Shown: positions 10,405 to 22,479, counted from the first letter of the stretch. The stretch: 64,000 bases of DNA from Eledone cirrhosa (GCA_964016885.1 OZ024743.1:168063833-168127832); one strand, 5' to 3'. Translations and numbers: made by a program. The notes: a model not told the origin generated them from the sequence alone.

Positions 10405-12238
10405 TGATCCAAAAAACTAACGGCCCATAACCTGCTTGTCCACCACTTATAAACTATTAACCTCTATTCTCGATGAAAAAGCATACGTGTTTTTGGAGAA
10501 CAATCTTTTCCCCATTGAACAAAAATGGTGCCGACGAGGTTCATATGGTTGCAAAGATCAACTTTTGATTAATCGTATGATCCTTGAGAACTGTCATAAT
10601 AAACACAGAAATCTCAGTTCTGCATGGATCGATTATAAAAAAAGCCTTTGACAGCATACCACACTCATGGATTCTGAAATCACTGGATATCTTCAAAATC
10701 TCACCTGTGATCTCAAACTTCCTGAAACACAATATGTAATTATGGAACACAAATCTCCAATTGTCTCATTCCACTGGGGTACTGTGCTCTAGGAATATAA
10801 ACATCAACTGTGGTATATTCCAGGGGGAATCACTTTCACCCTTGCTTTTCTGCATAGCTTTAATACCCCTTACATCCGAGCTTAATAGAACAGGGTACGG
10901 TTATAGAACTGACCTAAAAAAAATAAGCCACCTATTTTATATGGATGATTTGAAGCTATATTGCAAAGATAATGACGAACTGGAAGGCCTTTTACGGACA
11001 GTAAAAACGTTTAGCGATGACATCTGGATTGAGTTTGGACTTAACAAGTGTGCAAAAACCACTTTCAAGAAGGGGAAGCTTATCAACTCAGACTCAGTTG
11101 AATTGGATGCTGAAACAATCATAAAGGAACTTGAGCAGGAACAAACCTATAAATACTTAGGAATTAATGAGGGCTCTGGCATATAGCATGCAAGTATGAA
11201 AGAGAGGATAAGGAAAGAATGTTACAGGAGAGTACGTGCAGTTCTGAGATCAGAACTAAACTCTCGTAACAAGGTGCTAGCTATAAATTCCTTGGCAGTC
11301 CCAGTTGTCACATATAGCTTCGGTGTGTTGAACTGGAATATGAGTGAAATCAAAAGAATCGACACCAAAGTCCGTAAGCTACTGACCTGTAATAGGATGC
11401 ACCATCCAAAAGCAGATGTGGATCGTCTTTACCTTCCTAGAACTCAAGGAGGCCGTGGCCTGATCCAATTTAAAATTGCTTACAAGACCACCATCATTGG
11501 ACTGGACAAATACCTTGAAACAACTAACGACTGTATGCTGAAACTTGTTGAAAAGCATGAGAGAAGTAAGAAGCTTCATTCTATCTTGAAGGAGAGCAAA
11601 AAATATGCTACTGATCTCATGCTTGATACCCAGACTGGACAGACTAAAGAAACTGTTGCAACTGATGCTGCTCGGCACATAAAATCACTGGCAAAAGCAA
11701 AAGGACAAGGACAATTAGCATCAAATTGGGAGCAGAAACCTCTGCATGGCAAATATGTGGCCTGTAGCAAACAAGCTGATGTTTACCAAACGCACACCCA
11801 TCAGTGGCTACGTAGTTCAGGGCTAAAGGCGGAGAGTGAAGGCTTCATCTTAGCTGCCCAAGATCAAAGCTTATTGACTCGTAATTACCAGGCCAATGTG
11901 ATGAGAAACGGAATAAACCCAACGTGCCGTTACAATACCAGTGATTGTGGGCGGGCTGAGAATGATCAAGAGAGGAACAGAACAATATTTGCGAATGATT
12001 CCTGGTTTACCCTCTCTGCACGAGGTGCAAAAAATTGTTTTGACTGGTACTGCACACGTATTGAGAAGAGTACATACAAATATGCACATGTGTATATATG
12101 TATACTGTTTGTTTTTTTAATTATAATCAATGTGCTGTATTAACTGGCTTACCAATGCACACTGTGACTTTATTTGCCCTAGGTGTCAGGAAGACACTCG
12201 GCATATATCTCAGAAACAATAATGAAAGAAAATAAAAA
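10405..12238 (+). mobile_element. E: plus-strand R4/Dong-type element, 5' truncated and internally deleted
   Basis: The only RLE-class copy on the plus strand. Homology to D1 starts around the RPITCL motif of the RT (about 10405-10440), so the 5' half is missing. The sense 3' end runs GAAAATAAAAATGATAATAATAA, that is, into TAA units as for the minus-strand RLE copies. It is clearly diverged from D1 and belongs to a related family. Confidence 0.7.
10436..12092 (+). pseudogene. E reverse transcriptase with the endonuclease domain deleted
   Basis: Pieces: 10436-10651 (RT motif region to WIDYKK, then a frameshift in an A-run), 10761-11186 (FQGESLSPLLF and intact YMDD in LFYMDDLKLY) and 11196-12060 (post-RT region, RIDTKVRKLLTCNRMHHPKA). 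A TAG at 11184-11186 sits where D1 reads a Lys codon. Near 11940-12020 the frame passes from the start of the zinc finger (NPTCRYN) to sequence matching the extreme C-terminus of D1 (in another frame, VQKIVLTGTAHVLRRV). About 0.55 kb, including RPD and the rest of the RLE nuclease, is therefore gone. It keeps RT residues but has no DNA-cleaving domain. Confidence 0.75.
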
Positions 12239-12250
12239 TGATAATAATAA

Positions 12251-12440
12251 TTGTTTCTATTTTTGGCACAAGGCCAGCAATTAACCAGTACATTACTGGT
12301 ACTTTATTTTATCGACCCCGTAAGGATGAATGGCAAAGTTAACCTCGGTGGGATTTGAACTCAGAATGGCAAGGGCCGTAACTCTATGCCACAAAGCATG
12401 GCGTCCGACCCTCTACCGATACTGCCAATCCACCGCCCTG
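12251..12440 (-). mobile_element. SINE2: cephalopod OR2-like SINE, minus strand
   Basis: Reverse complement of the SINE1 body: TTGTTTCTATTTTTGGCACA at the 3' tail, GTCGATAAAATAAAGTACCA block, box B as GGGATTTGAACTCAGA on the plus strand and the GGCGGTGGATTGGCAGTATC head. It lies between two short ATA/TAA runs, so it too is embedded in ATT-type microsatellite. Confidence 0.85.
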
Positions 12441-12451
12441 ATAATAATAAT

Positions 12452-14866
12452 GATTTCATTTATTAGCCACAAGGGCCGATATGTAGGAGACAATACAAAG
12501 ACAGGGACAGTGGGGGTTTACAATAAGGTCGAGTAAAAGTGCACAATGGCAAGACTAATTTAACAATGAAGATATAAAAATATAAAATAAACTATGCATA
12601 AATATAACAAAATAAATTCCTCTATAGGGGGTGGATGACCCAGGGGTGACTCAGGTACCCTACCAATCCTGAACCACCCTGCGCTTCTAGGGCACCCAGG
12701 GAGAGCACCCCTCTCCTCAAGTTAGCTAGCCTATAGGCGCATTCTCGCCACGTTCAGCCACCTTTTAGCAAATGTACTGTGGGGCAGCACTTCTCTCTCC
12801 ACCCTCAACTTCCTTTCCAGGTGAAACTTGAAGAAGTTGATGAGGGATTGGCCAAAGAGAAAAGTGTCTGTCTTCAGACCTTTTAATCTGGTCCACCATA
12901 TAACCTCTTTCGCAACGGCCACCAGACAGAGGAAAATTGCCTGCTCTTCCTGACCTAAGGAAGGCGGCGGGTCGATCTTCACTATGGACTCGGCCGATAG
13001 CCGGATCCGTTCCACACGTGACAGTAGCTGTTTAAATGCACAAGTCAGTAATGCACGGACATAGGACAAGTGCGTGCAGAACGGTTTCGTCGCTCTGTGC
13101 GCATCTTGAGCAGGTGCCAGTCACCCAGTCTCGGTCTCTTCTTGACTCAGGACTGCAGCTCAGTCAAAGAAACGAGCTGCGGAAAGGCCGGTCTGATAAA
13201 CGGTGAACACACCTGTTCACCGTTTAGGCAGAATATCTGGAGATGTCGCAGCCTCAGCGCATGTCTGCGCATCATTAGCCACGGCATTCCCAGCTCTCCG
13301 CATAGAGGTTGCTGGCAGCAGATGTACCACCTCACCAACGGAACTTGTCCTTTCCCCAAGAATTGAATTTGAAGAGGAGCCGTTCCAACTTGACGAGGCG
13401 CGGACGGGGACAAGGCACGACGGTCAGGCGGTAGTAGATGACGGAGGCGATGTACGCATTCGCCACCTCCGCGCGACCTTTCAGTGATAGCTTCCTCCCG
13501 GCCCATTTTTGGGTGAGACTGGTTACTCTGCTCGTTACCCCTTCCCAATGCTTTTCCACCTGAAGGTCTGGTCCGAACCAAACCTCGAGCAACTTTACCG
13601 GTCTCGTCCGTCCAGCGCCCGACGACCCTGTTGGTCCGCATAGGCTTTCCTCTCCAGGTTCTGAGCTGCAAGCCCACTGACTTTTCCGGTTTAAGTTTGG
13701 CTCCTGTCAACCTTTCATATTCCTTCAATAAGGTGCCGACCACCTCGATTTCTGAGGTGTCTGACACCATCACGGTGATGTCGTCCGCATAAGCCGACAC
13801 CGCCTTTCCACGTCCCAGTTCGAGCGGGATGCTCTGCAACAGTTCCAGCTTCCAGATACCGATGGTCGACCCTATCGAATCCTTTCGATTGATCTAAATT
13901 GATCAGTGCCCCACCGAAGCCAGGTTTACACCCTACCCTCTCTATGATGTATCGCATGAGGTGGAGATTGTCATGTATGGACCTGGCTGGGATTGCGCAA
14001 GTTTGCGCCTCCCCAACCAAATCCTCGACGACAAGCGCCAATCTCTTTGCTAACACCTTGGCCAAAATCTTAAACTCTGTGTTGAGCAGAGTTATGGGCC
14101 TGAAATTATCTAATGTGTCTCTCTTGTTCTCGTCTTTCCTTATCAGCGTCACCACTCCCCCGCTCACAGAACTGGGAATACTCTCATTCTGCTGTCAGTT
14201 GCAGTAGAGCGCTTCGAGGAGATCGGAGAACAAGTCTGGTATATTTACGTAAAGCTCGTAGGGCAGGCCATTCAAACCGGATGACTTGCGACTCATGCAA
14301 CCGACAAGGGTATCCTGAATTTCGGCTGAATTAATCGGCCTATCGCAGCGCTCAGCGTCGACCGTCAAGATGCATGGCAAGCCGTCAAGGTAGGGACTGA
14401 AATCCGCTACTCTCTCTGACTCGCCACTCTCCCCGAACAACCGAGCGAAATGTTGGCGAAAGGCCTTACAAGTCTGCTTGGAATCGCTATCTCGTGTCCG
14501 TCTCTGTCAGCCAAAGACCGAATTGTGGTTTTATTACCACGTTGCGCCTCCGCCACGCGGGCCCATCGAACAGCTTTGGTACCCTCGTTCCTCAGCGCAT
14601 GCGCCTTAGCTCTGACGATGCAACCTTCGTGTTTCGGATTGAAGAAATGGTCTAATGCCATTCTCGCCGCTAGCACGTCAGTTGCAATGCCACTACAAAT
14701 AGCCTCGTCTAACTTATCTACCAGCTCCCCTCCTTTCGATTTTTCTCTAACGCTAGTTCTTTGCTGAACTCTATCGAATTTACTCTAATCTCTCTTTAAG
14801 AGCCCCCCACCCTCTGTTGTTGATGATCCTCCCTGTCAATTTTTGCTTAACTAACTTGTTGACAGA
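12452..14866 (-). mobile_element. F: minus-strand APE-class element, 5' truncated
   Basis: The sense 3' end reads CCCTTGTGGCTAATAAATGA, AATCA and then ATT units (plus strand 12441-12455), matching the tails of copies A-D. F runs back to about 14860, equivalent to the EN/RT linker of copy A near 7590. It is a diverged subfamily, closer to J (57478-60786) than to A. Its 5' end meets G head-to-head at about 14866. Confidence 0.75.
12731..14858 (-). pseudogene. F ORF2 fragment (RT and C-terminal region), broken
   Basis: Minus-strand pieces from C- to N-terminus: 12731-13069 (C-terminal end, KLRVEREVL), 13147-13592 (SLTQKWAGRKLSLKGRAEV and SICCQQP region), 13715-14167 (RPITLLNTEFKILAKVLAKR, LDQSKGFDRVDH, then a frameshift before YADDITV in 13147-13839), 14195-14440 and 14407-14676 (linker, KSSGLNGLPYELY). 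Many single-base shifts, no endonuclease. Non-functional. Confidence 0.8.
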
Positions 14867-16138
14867 GCAGGGTGGCTTCTCTAACCCAGAAATGGGCGGA
14901 GAGGAAGCTATCCCTGTAAGGTCGAGCGGAGGTGGCTAACGCGTACATCGCGTCCGTTATCTGCTACCGCCTGACCGTCGTACCTTGTCCTAAGCCCCGC
15001 CTGACTGCGCTGGAGCGTTTGCTCTTTCGCTTTATGTGGAAGGGACGCGCTCCGATGGTCAGGAGGTCCATCTGTTGTCAACACCCGCTACGTGGAGGGC
15101 TGGCCATGCCGTGGCTGATGATGCGCAGACACACGCTCAGGCTACGACATCTCCACCTCTTCCTCGACGGTGATCAGGTGTGGTCGCCTTTTGCTAGACA
15201 CGTATGTCCCAGCTCCTCTCCTTGACGGAGCTGCAGTCCTGGGTCAAGCGAAGACCGAGAGGGAGCGCTTGGAGACTGGAATGTCTTCAGGCGCTCACAG
15301 CCCTCGACCAATCGGGCAATGTGATCGGTGGAAACTCCACCTCGGCGTTCTATAGAGGATTTGTGGAGAGGAAAAGCGACGACGTACTTAGGGAAATTTT
15401 AGGCGTCGACGAAAATCAACTAGCCAATCTCTTCGGAAGAACTTTCGGGCCGGGGCCTATGGACAACTTACAGAAATCCCTGGCCTGGCAGTGCTACAGA
15501 GGATCCTTGCTAGTTCGGGATAAACTCTACAGGCATGGGGGTGCCGTCAGCCGGGCATGTCCGAGATGCGCGCAAGGCGACGAAACTGTCCTGCACGCAC
15601 TCGTCCAGTGTCCGAGAATTGCTGACTTGTGGGTTTATGTCGAACACTTGATGTCGCGTGTATGCCGGATCCGTCTATCAGCTGAGTCCATCGTGAGGAT
15701 TGCCGTATCCTCTTCCTTTAGCCGGGAAGGGCAGGTAGCTTTTATCTGTCTGGTGGCCATGGCGAAAGAGATAGTATGGTGGACACGTTTGAAAGGGGTG
15801 AAGACGAGCACTTACCTCTTCGTTGATGCCCTGTTTGACTTTTTCAAATTTCATTTGAAAAGGAAAATCAGGGTAGGGAGGGAAGTGCTCTCTTCCCAGC
15901 ATTTTGTTGAAAGATGGGTGAGAGAAGCAAGAATGGCCCGAGTGAATGGGCCTACTCGGAGTATGTGTCTGTAAATTAAAGGTGGAAAACTGGGAGAGGG
16001 CACTTGCCCTGGTGGTCAGGGTCACTGTGGCCTTTTAATGGGCTTTCTCCACAAATGTCCCTCGGAAGTCTCACCCCTATTGGGGAATTTTTCATTGTTA
16101 TTTTTTTGTTACATCCTCTGTTTTTGTTTTTTACACGC
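14867..16138 (+). mobile_element. G: plus-strand 3' fragment of an A-type APE element
   Basis: Starts within the RT thumb region (AGCAGGGTGGCTTCTCTAAC, equivalent to 39117 in copy D) and continues to the 3' UTR. The last ~95 bp of the UTR (AAATGCCCATTTG to AAAGAAATC) are missing: the copy goes from TTTTTTACACGCA straight to ATT units at 16139. It joins the 5' end of F head-to-head. Confidence 0.8.
14932..15974 (+). pseudogene. G ORF2 C-terminal fragment
   Basis: Two open pieces, 14932-15225 and 15204-15974, encode the post-RT region (ANAYIASVICYRLTVV, FRFMWKGRAPMVRRS), the CCHC motif CPRCAQGDETVLHALVQC intact and the C-terminus ending SMCL at 15974. A frameshift near 15204 (TATGTCCCAGCTC) separates them. 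No EN or RT active site is present. Confidence 0.85.
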
Positions 16139-16165
16139 ATTATTATTATTATTATTACATTATTA
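16139..16165. repeat. ATT microsatellite at tail-to-tail junction of G and D1b
   Basis: ATT units with one ACATT interruption. G (plus) and D1b (minus) both end here, 3' end against 3' end. Confidence 0.9.
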
Positions 16166-16309
16166 CAGTTGCATTTATCTTGCTTTATGTTCATACGAGT
16201 TATCACCAAGTCACAACCAGTTACCTCAAGAGACAACAAGGTCCGCCATGTTCAAGAAAGAACATACATACTCACACATGCATCTTTAGGTGTTTAGACT
16301 TGTGATGTA

Positions 16310-19300
16310 CTATAATGACAGAATCTTCCTTAGTATATGGGCAGTTCCCATTAGTACTATCTTTTTTATTTCTCCTATACGCGGGTTTCCTGGGATTTGC
16401 GATAAGTAATCATTAGACCCCTTAGGTATCATTCCCAGAGGGCCTACAACCACTGGTATTGTTTTAGTTCTCAATTTCCACATTTTTCCAATTTCTATCT
16501 CCAGGTCCTTATACTGGCTCAATTTTTCAAATGTTTTTATAGATACATTCTTGTCTATTGGAACGGACATATCAATTAGCAGACATACCCTCTTTTTAAA
16601 GTCCTTCAGTATTATATAAGGTCTATTTGCATCTATTTTTCGGTCTGTTTGGATGCTAAAGTTCCACAAGATTGAGATGTGATCTTTTTCAAGTATGGGA
16701 GGTGGTTGATGCTCCCACCAATTCTTTTGATGGGGCAGGTCAAAATGCTTACACATTATCCAATGTATGTATTGTGCAGCTCTGTCATGCCTGTTTAGGT
16801 ATTCGGTTGGAGCTATAGGACAGTACATTGAAATTATATGGTCAATGGTCTCTGGTTGTTTTTTACATACACGGCATAATGGGCTGCATCCATTTTTTAT
16901 TATGTTGGCTTGGTAATTTTTTGTTGGCAGATACTGATCTTGTGCTGATATAATCAGTCCTTCAGTCTCCGATTTCAGTCCAGAGGATGCCAACCACTGA
17001 TGGGTTAAAGTTTTGTCAACATCAGGATTGTTAGTTCGTTCTGGGTATTTTCCATACAGAGGATTTTCTTGCTATTTCTTAGCCAGTTTCTGTAACAGTT
17101 CTTTCTTTGCTGTTACTTTTACCTGCTTTGCTTTTTCTGTGTTTTTCATTTCAGCAGTAAATGGGACTTCTGAAATTTGTAGTCCATTACTGTATCTTTG
17201 TGCATCTTTTGTAATGGAGTATGATCCTTTGATGCTTTCGTGTTTCAAAACGAGTTTGATCATCCAATCATGTGATTCCCTTAGATATGTAGATAATCCA
17301 ATTGTTGCATTTTTAAACGCAATGTCTAACTGGATTAACCCACGTCCTCCTTCTTTCCTGGGGAGATATATTCTATCTATATCTGCCTTAGGGTGCTGCA
17401 TTCTGTGCATGGCTAAGAATTTTCGAATTTTTGTATCGAGCCTACGGATCTCTGTGCTTGACCAGTTGATGACATTGTAACTGTAGGTTTCTACTGGTAT
17501 GGCAAGCGTGTTTATGGCATCGATCCTATTCCTTGCATTCAATTCCGTTCTTAAGATTGCTCTTACTCTGCCGTAACATTCCTTCCTTATCCTTTCCCTC
17601 ATTGTCGAGTGCTTGATTCCGTCTCCTTCACAAACACCTAGATATTTGTAAGTTTCCTCTTGATCAAGTTCTCTTATCACATTCCCCCGATCAAGTTTAA
17701 TGTCTGAACTTTTCAGCAGCTTTCCTCTGGTAAACGTTGCTTTGGCGAATTTATCTAGTCCAAACACCATTTTAATGTCATCACTGAACTGCTCCCCAGT
17801 GGATAATAGCCCTTGCAATTGTTCATCATTTTTTGCAAATAGTTTCAGGTCATCCATGTAGAACAAGTGATTAATGGTTTTGTCATAGACTTTATATCCA
17901 TGTTTTGTTTCATTGAGCATTTTACTTAATGGTATAAGTGCGATGCAGAATAAAAGCGGTGATAAAGAGTCACCCTGAAAAATTCCACAATTAATATTAA
18001 CTTCTCCAGCTTTCGGTGATTTTGTTTCACTATTCAAAAGGAGTGTCGTTTTCCACGTCTTCATACTGAATGACAAAAACCTTCTGACAACGGGAGATAT
18101 TTTGAAAATCTCTAAATATGTTTCAAACCAACTGTGTGGCAAACTATCGAATGCTTTTTTATAATCTATCCAAGCAATTTATAGATTTTTGTGTATATTA
18201 TGACAATCTTCCAGTATCATTTTGTTAACCAAAAGCTGATCGTTACAGCTATATGAGCCTCGTTTACACCCTTTCTGCTCAATGGGAAATAGGTCATTTG
18301 TTATCAGTTGGTCATATGTATATTCAGTTAGGACTGATGTTAAAATTTTATACATTGTGGTCAAGCAAGTTATCGGTCTGTAATTTTTGGGATTGTTTGT
18401 CTCATCATTCTTCGGAAGCAGGAATGTAATGCCGTTAACTAGCCATGATGGTATCTTTTCTGGCTCCTTAACTATTTCATTGTAAAGTTGGGCTAACAGC
18501 TCACAAGACTCTGTGAAGGCATTTATCCAAAAATTTTGTATTTTATCTTTTCCTGGGGATTTCCATGTGCTGGTTTTTCTAAGAGCCAAACGCAATTGTT
18601 CAACTGTTATATTTTCCCATATTTGTTCCTGAAGGTGAGCTGTATCTTTCATTTGTCTGTCTGTCCATGGGGCATGTATATTATGAACTTTTTCTTCGGC
18701 CCAGATCTTTTCCCAGAATTCTTGCACTTCCTCCTTGGGTGGTATTGATTTAGCAGTTATTGTTGACTTACCAATTTTTCTGTAGAAGTTTCTTTGGTTG
18801 TTTTTGAACATATTATTGTCCTTATAGAATCTAGATCGTTTTTCAAAGCGCCTTATACGAGCAGCTTTGGCCGACACTTTTTGCTTGATTATTTCTATCA
18901 GCATGTCTATGTCACTTATTGATTTTATACTGTACTTTCTTTTCAATTTTCTAAGTTTAGTTTGTTTAACATGTTCACCTACTTTATAGTTTGTTAAAAT
19001 TTCTATGTCAGATCGGAGAAGGTTTATTTGGCGATTGATGTTCTCTTGCCAAGTAGATTTCTTGTGGGAATTCCTTTGTTTTTTCATCTTCACTCCACAT
19101 AAGTGAGTGGTGACTTTAGCAGATGCATAATAGAGATGATTTAAATCAGTAATGTTTAGTTTGTTTGTGATGATAATGTTTTTGAGAATTATGTTAGTCT
19201 TGTGTATTATCTTTTGGTTCTGTTTGGAGTTCTGGATCTTAGGGAGGGTGTCTCGTTGCCCCATGCCAGATTTTTTCATTTTCATCCATTCGATCATAAT

Positions 19301-19880
19301 TTCATCCTTCAAGTTGGCAAGTTCATTCTCATTCATTTCTTTATCATTTACGATCTCATTATTTTCATTTTGAGTTTCATCTTGAGCATGCACTCCCTCC
19401 ACTTTTTCGATCCTTTCTTTAATTTGTTCTGTTGTCAGTGATTCCGCCCCAACCCTGGGATTCGAAGTGTTACAATTTACCTCGTTTTCACTGACACATG
19501 TTTCATTTTCCCTTCGCTGACTTTGTGCTAATAGCTTGATCTGATCAATTTCTATATCAGTTAGTAACTTTTTTTAACAATATTTCTTCGTATATTGGCT
19601 AGTTTGTTACTGTCAATATAGCCTCTGTTTTCGGGATGTTTCTTTTTCCAGTTAATATATGTCTGTTCTGTATTCGATGTATTTGATGGGTAGTACATGG
19701 CAGTGTAGAAAGCCTCAAGGACTTCTTTATTATCTTCCCTTGACCATTTTTCTCTCTTTTTCTTTGGATTTCTTGGTGGTGAGCATGGAGGGCCAACAGT
19801 AGGAGTATTCCGGTTATGGGAGGTCTCCAGCTCCGAAGTGATGGGAAGGTTTGAACCATTAGCTGATTTTTCGACCCCAG
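16310..19880 (-). pseudogene. D1b ORF: YMDD reverse transcriptase + CCHC finger + restriction-like endonuclease
   Basis: From about 19560 down to 16310 one reading frame is interrupted by only two nonsense codons: TAA at about 18176-18178 (Ser in D1a) and TAG at about 17069-17071 (Trp in D1c). An indel in a T-run near 19571 shifts the N-terminal part, which holds the basic motif KKKREKWSREDNKEV. RT motifs are [46 protein letters not shown] and YMDD at 17849-17860. The finger has a Cys displaced by one residue (DHIISMYC), and RPD of the nuclease reads RPY. Expected full length is roughly 1,200 residues. Inactive as written. Confidence 0.85.
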
Positions 19881-19952
19881 TCTGGTTTCACCCTGAGGGA
19901 CGCGGCCCTTTTTGACCCGGGTGATGGCCGTTCCGGTATGAAATTTTATCAT

Positions 19953-21056
19953 TAGACATTTACTTTATTTTGTCGCGTTTTATCCCTATCCGCCAAGGGG
20001 TAATCATTTCGTGTTACCACTTCTTGGACGAGTGTCAACCAAGACTAGAGGGGTCGTCCTCCCCTAGAAACACGGCTATTCCCCGCCGGCCGCCATCCCG
20101 GTATTTCTTGGTCACGGGGTTTTCTTTTTTGTTGTTTTTTTAAATTGTTATTATCATGAGTGGTTCCTTAATGTGAGCATTGCGTGGCTTAAGAATGAAA
20201 TTATTAATAATATAAGATACTTTTTGCTGAAGTTGCCTGTTATTGTTGTTGGCTATGTCGGTGGTGGTGCTGGGGCTTTTTCTATTGTTGGTGGGGAAGG
20301 GGGGGGGCCAGCAGTGGCCGGGTCACTAAGTCAATCTATTTATATCTTTTGCTAGCCTCTCCCTTGTCTAGTGATACCGCCACCTTCCCCTTTCTTAAGT
20401 TAACAGAAGGTAATGGGGGAATAGTGGTGGTTGCAATGAAGGAATGGTGGCTGCGGTGATGGGATAGTGGTAGCAATGATGGATGGAGTGGTGGCGGCGG
20501 TGACTATAGTGATGGCGTTGTCGTTACTGAGTTTTGTTGAATAGTTTTGTTTGATCTGTGTATCTATGCGTTTGTCGCGTATGTTTAATATCTGTGTTGA
20601 CACATTACCTTAATATTGCAATTAAACATTTTGTGAAAACTTGAGACAATAATAATAGTAATTATTATTATTATGCTGGGATTGGTGGTGGTGGTGAAAT
20701 TGCCGTTATCTGGCTGTTGCATTTAGTGTACACAGAGGGGTGATGGGATAGGTGGTGTATCTAGTTTGTGGTGTTGGTGAAATTGCTGTTATTTGGCTGT
20801 TCTATATAGTGTAGACAGAGGGGGTTTTCTTCCATTTATAACCATTTTCTTTTTTGAATATTAAATGTATAATACAAAATTAAATATTTGAGCGATATAA
20901 CAGGATATTATGGATCCGAATTTTCTGAGACTTGAGTCTGGTGCTTTATGTATCATTTGTACTAAGAAGTGTTATTTCACAATTGATTTAAATATGTTAA
21001 AAATCAAAAACTTACGGGAGCGATTTCATGACCTTCTATCCACCACGTGCGTCTTC
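19953..21056. other. Leader of D1b and low-complexity sequence
   Basis: No ORF of note. It contains G-rich runs on the plus strand (about 20290), short GATGG/GTGGTGG repeats (20400-20510) and two similar blocks, GAAATTGC(C/T)GTTAT(C/T)TGGC at about 20695 and 20780. On the minus strand this is the presumed 5' UTR of D1b; promoter elements cannot be recognised by eye. Confidence 0.4.
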
Positions 21057-21093
21057 TTCCCTTCTTCTTCTTCTTCTTCTTCTTCTTCTTCTT

Positions 21094-21170
<77 letters not shown>
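21057..21170. repeat. Compound (TTC)n-(TTA)n microsatellite
   Basis: About 21 TTC units (21057-21122) change without a break into about 16 TTA units (21123-21170). The D1c 3' end follows at 21171. The change of unit suggests expansion of a mixed tract. Confidence 0.95.
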
Positions 21171-21171
<1 letters not shown>

Positions 21172-22104
21172 TGCATTTATCTTGCTTTATGTTTATACGA
21201 GTTATCACCAAGTCACAACCAGTGACCTCAAGAGACAACAAGGTCCGCCATGTTCAAGAAAGAACATACATATTCACACATGCATCCTTAGTGTTTAGAC
21301 TTGTGATGTACTTATATTGACAGGATCTTCCTTAGTATATGGGCAGTTCCCATTAGTACTATCTTTTGTATTTCTCCTATACGCGGGTTTCCTGGGATTT
21401 GCGATACGTAGTCGTTAGACCCCTTAGGTATCATTCCCAGAGCGCCTACAACCACTGGTATTGTTTTAGTTCTCAATTTCCACATTTTTCCAATTTCTAT
21501 CTCCAGGTCCTTATACTTGCTCAATTTTTCAAATGTTTTTATAGATACATTCTTGTCTATTGGAACAGACATATCAATTAGCAGGCATACCCTCCTTTGA
21601 AAGTCCTTCAATATTATATCAGGTCTATTTGCATCTATTTTTCGGTCTGTTTGGATGCTAAAGTTCCACAAGATTGAGATGTGATCTTTTTCAAGTATGG
21701 GAGGTGGTTGATGCTCCCACCAATTCTTTTGATGGGGCAGGTCAAAATGCTTACACATTATCCAATGTATGTATTGTGCAGCTCTGTCATGCCTGTTTAG
21801 GTATTCGGTTGGAGCTATAGGACTGCACATTGAAATTATATGGTCAATGGTCTCTGGTTGTTTTTTGCATACACGGCATAATGGGCTGCACCCATTTCTT
21901 ATTATGTTGGCTTGGTAATTTTTTGTTGGCAGACACTGATCTTGTGCGGATATAATCAGTCCTTCAGTCTCCGATTTCAGTCCAGAGGATGCCAACCACT
22001 GATGGGTTAAAGTTTTGTCAACATCAGGATTGTTAGCTCGCTCTGGGTATTTTCCATACAGAGGCTTTTCTTGCCATTTCTTAGCCAGTTTCTGTAGCAG
22101 TTCT
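21171..22104 (-). mobile_element. D1c: 3' fragment of a D1 R4/Dong-type element
   Basis: The 3' UTR and last ~265 codons of D1, 5' truncated at GTTCTT/ATTATTATAATAATA (22105). On its own strand the 3' end is followed by (TAA)n. It lies head-to-tail with D1b. Confidence 0.85.
21312..22104 (-). pseudogene. D1c intact finger + restriction-like endonuclease module
   Basis: The frame is open from the truncation at 22104 to the stop at 21312 (about 264 codons), so the surviving domain itself is undamaged. It has the CCHC finger CRVCKKQPETIDHIISMC and the nuclease motifs RPDIILKD, LIDMSVPIDKNV and EKLSKYKDLEIE. It is the only D1 copy here with both RPD and the finger in consensus form. From family knowledge (R2 group) this domain cleaves the target DNA. 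Without RT or start codon it is a gene relic. Confidence 0.85.
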
Positions 22105-22126
22105 TATTATTATAATAATAGAGAGA
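22105..22126. repeat. Short ATT/ATA run between D1c and H
   Basis: ATTATTATAATAATA; an ATT-type junction that has mutated. Confidence 0.6.
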
Positions 22127-22426
22127 AGCAAGAATGGCCCGAGTGAATGGGCCTACTCTGAGTACGTATCTGTAAATTAAAAGTGGAAAACTGGGAGAGG
22201 GCACTTGCCTTGGTGGTCAGGGTCACTGTGGCCTTTTACTGGGCTTTCTCCACAAATGTCCCTCCGAAGTCTCCCCCCTATTGGGGAATTTTTCATTGTT
22301 ATTTTTTTGTTACATCCTCTATTTTTATTTTTTGCACGCAGAAATGCCCATTTGTACCGTCCTGTATTGTCCTGCACTGTCCTTAATGTCTACTTTAAGT
22401 AAACCCTTGTGGTTAATAAAGAAATC
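22127..22426 (+). mobile_element. H: 3' end fragment of an APE element
   Basis: About 300 bp: the last ORF2 codons (AGAAGCAAGAATGGCCCGAG onward) and the 3' UTR to GGTTAATAAAGAAATC, then ATT. Near-identical to the ends of B and D. A severely 5'-truncated insertion. Confidence 0.85.
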
Positions 22427-22442
22427 ATTATTATTATTATTA

Positions 22443-22479
<37 letters not shown>

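Larger units (their letters stand above)
16166..21056 (-). mobile_element. D1b: near full-length R4/Dong-type element
   Basis: The most complete D1 copy: 3' UTR 16166-16309, one long ORF, and a leader to about 21056. On its own strand it ends in TAA units. The 5' boundary is less certain than the 3' one; the leader is followed upstream by the TTC/TTA microsatellite at 21057-21170. Confidence 0.75.

Noticed and set aside
21028..21320. Ser-rich, Leu-rich and Phe-rich ORFs across 21.03-21.32 kb
   Set aside because: Translations of the TTC and TTA microsatellites in three frames.
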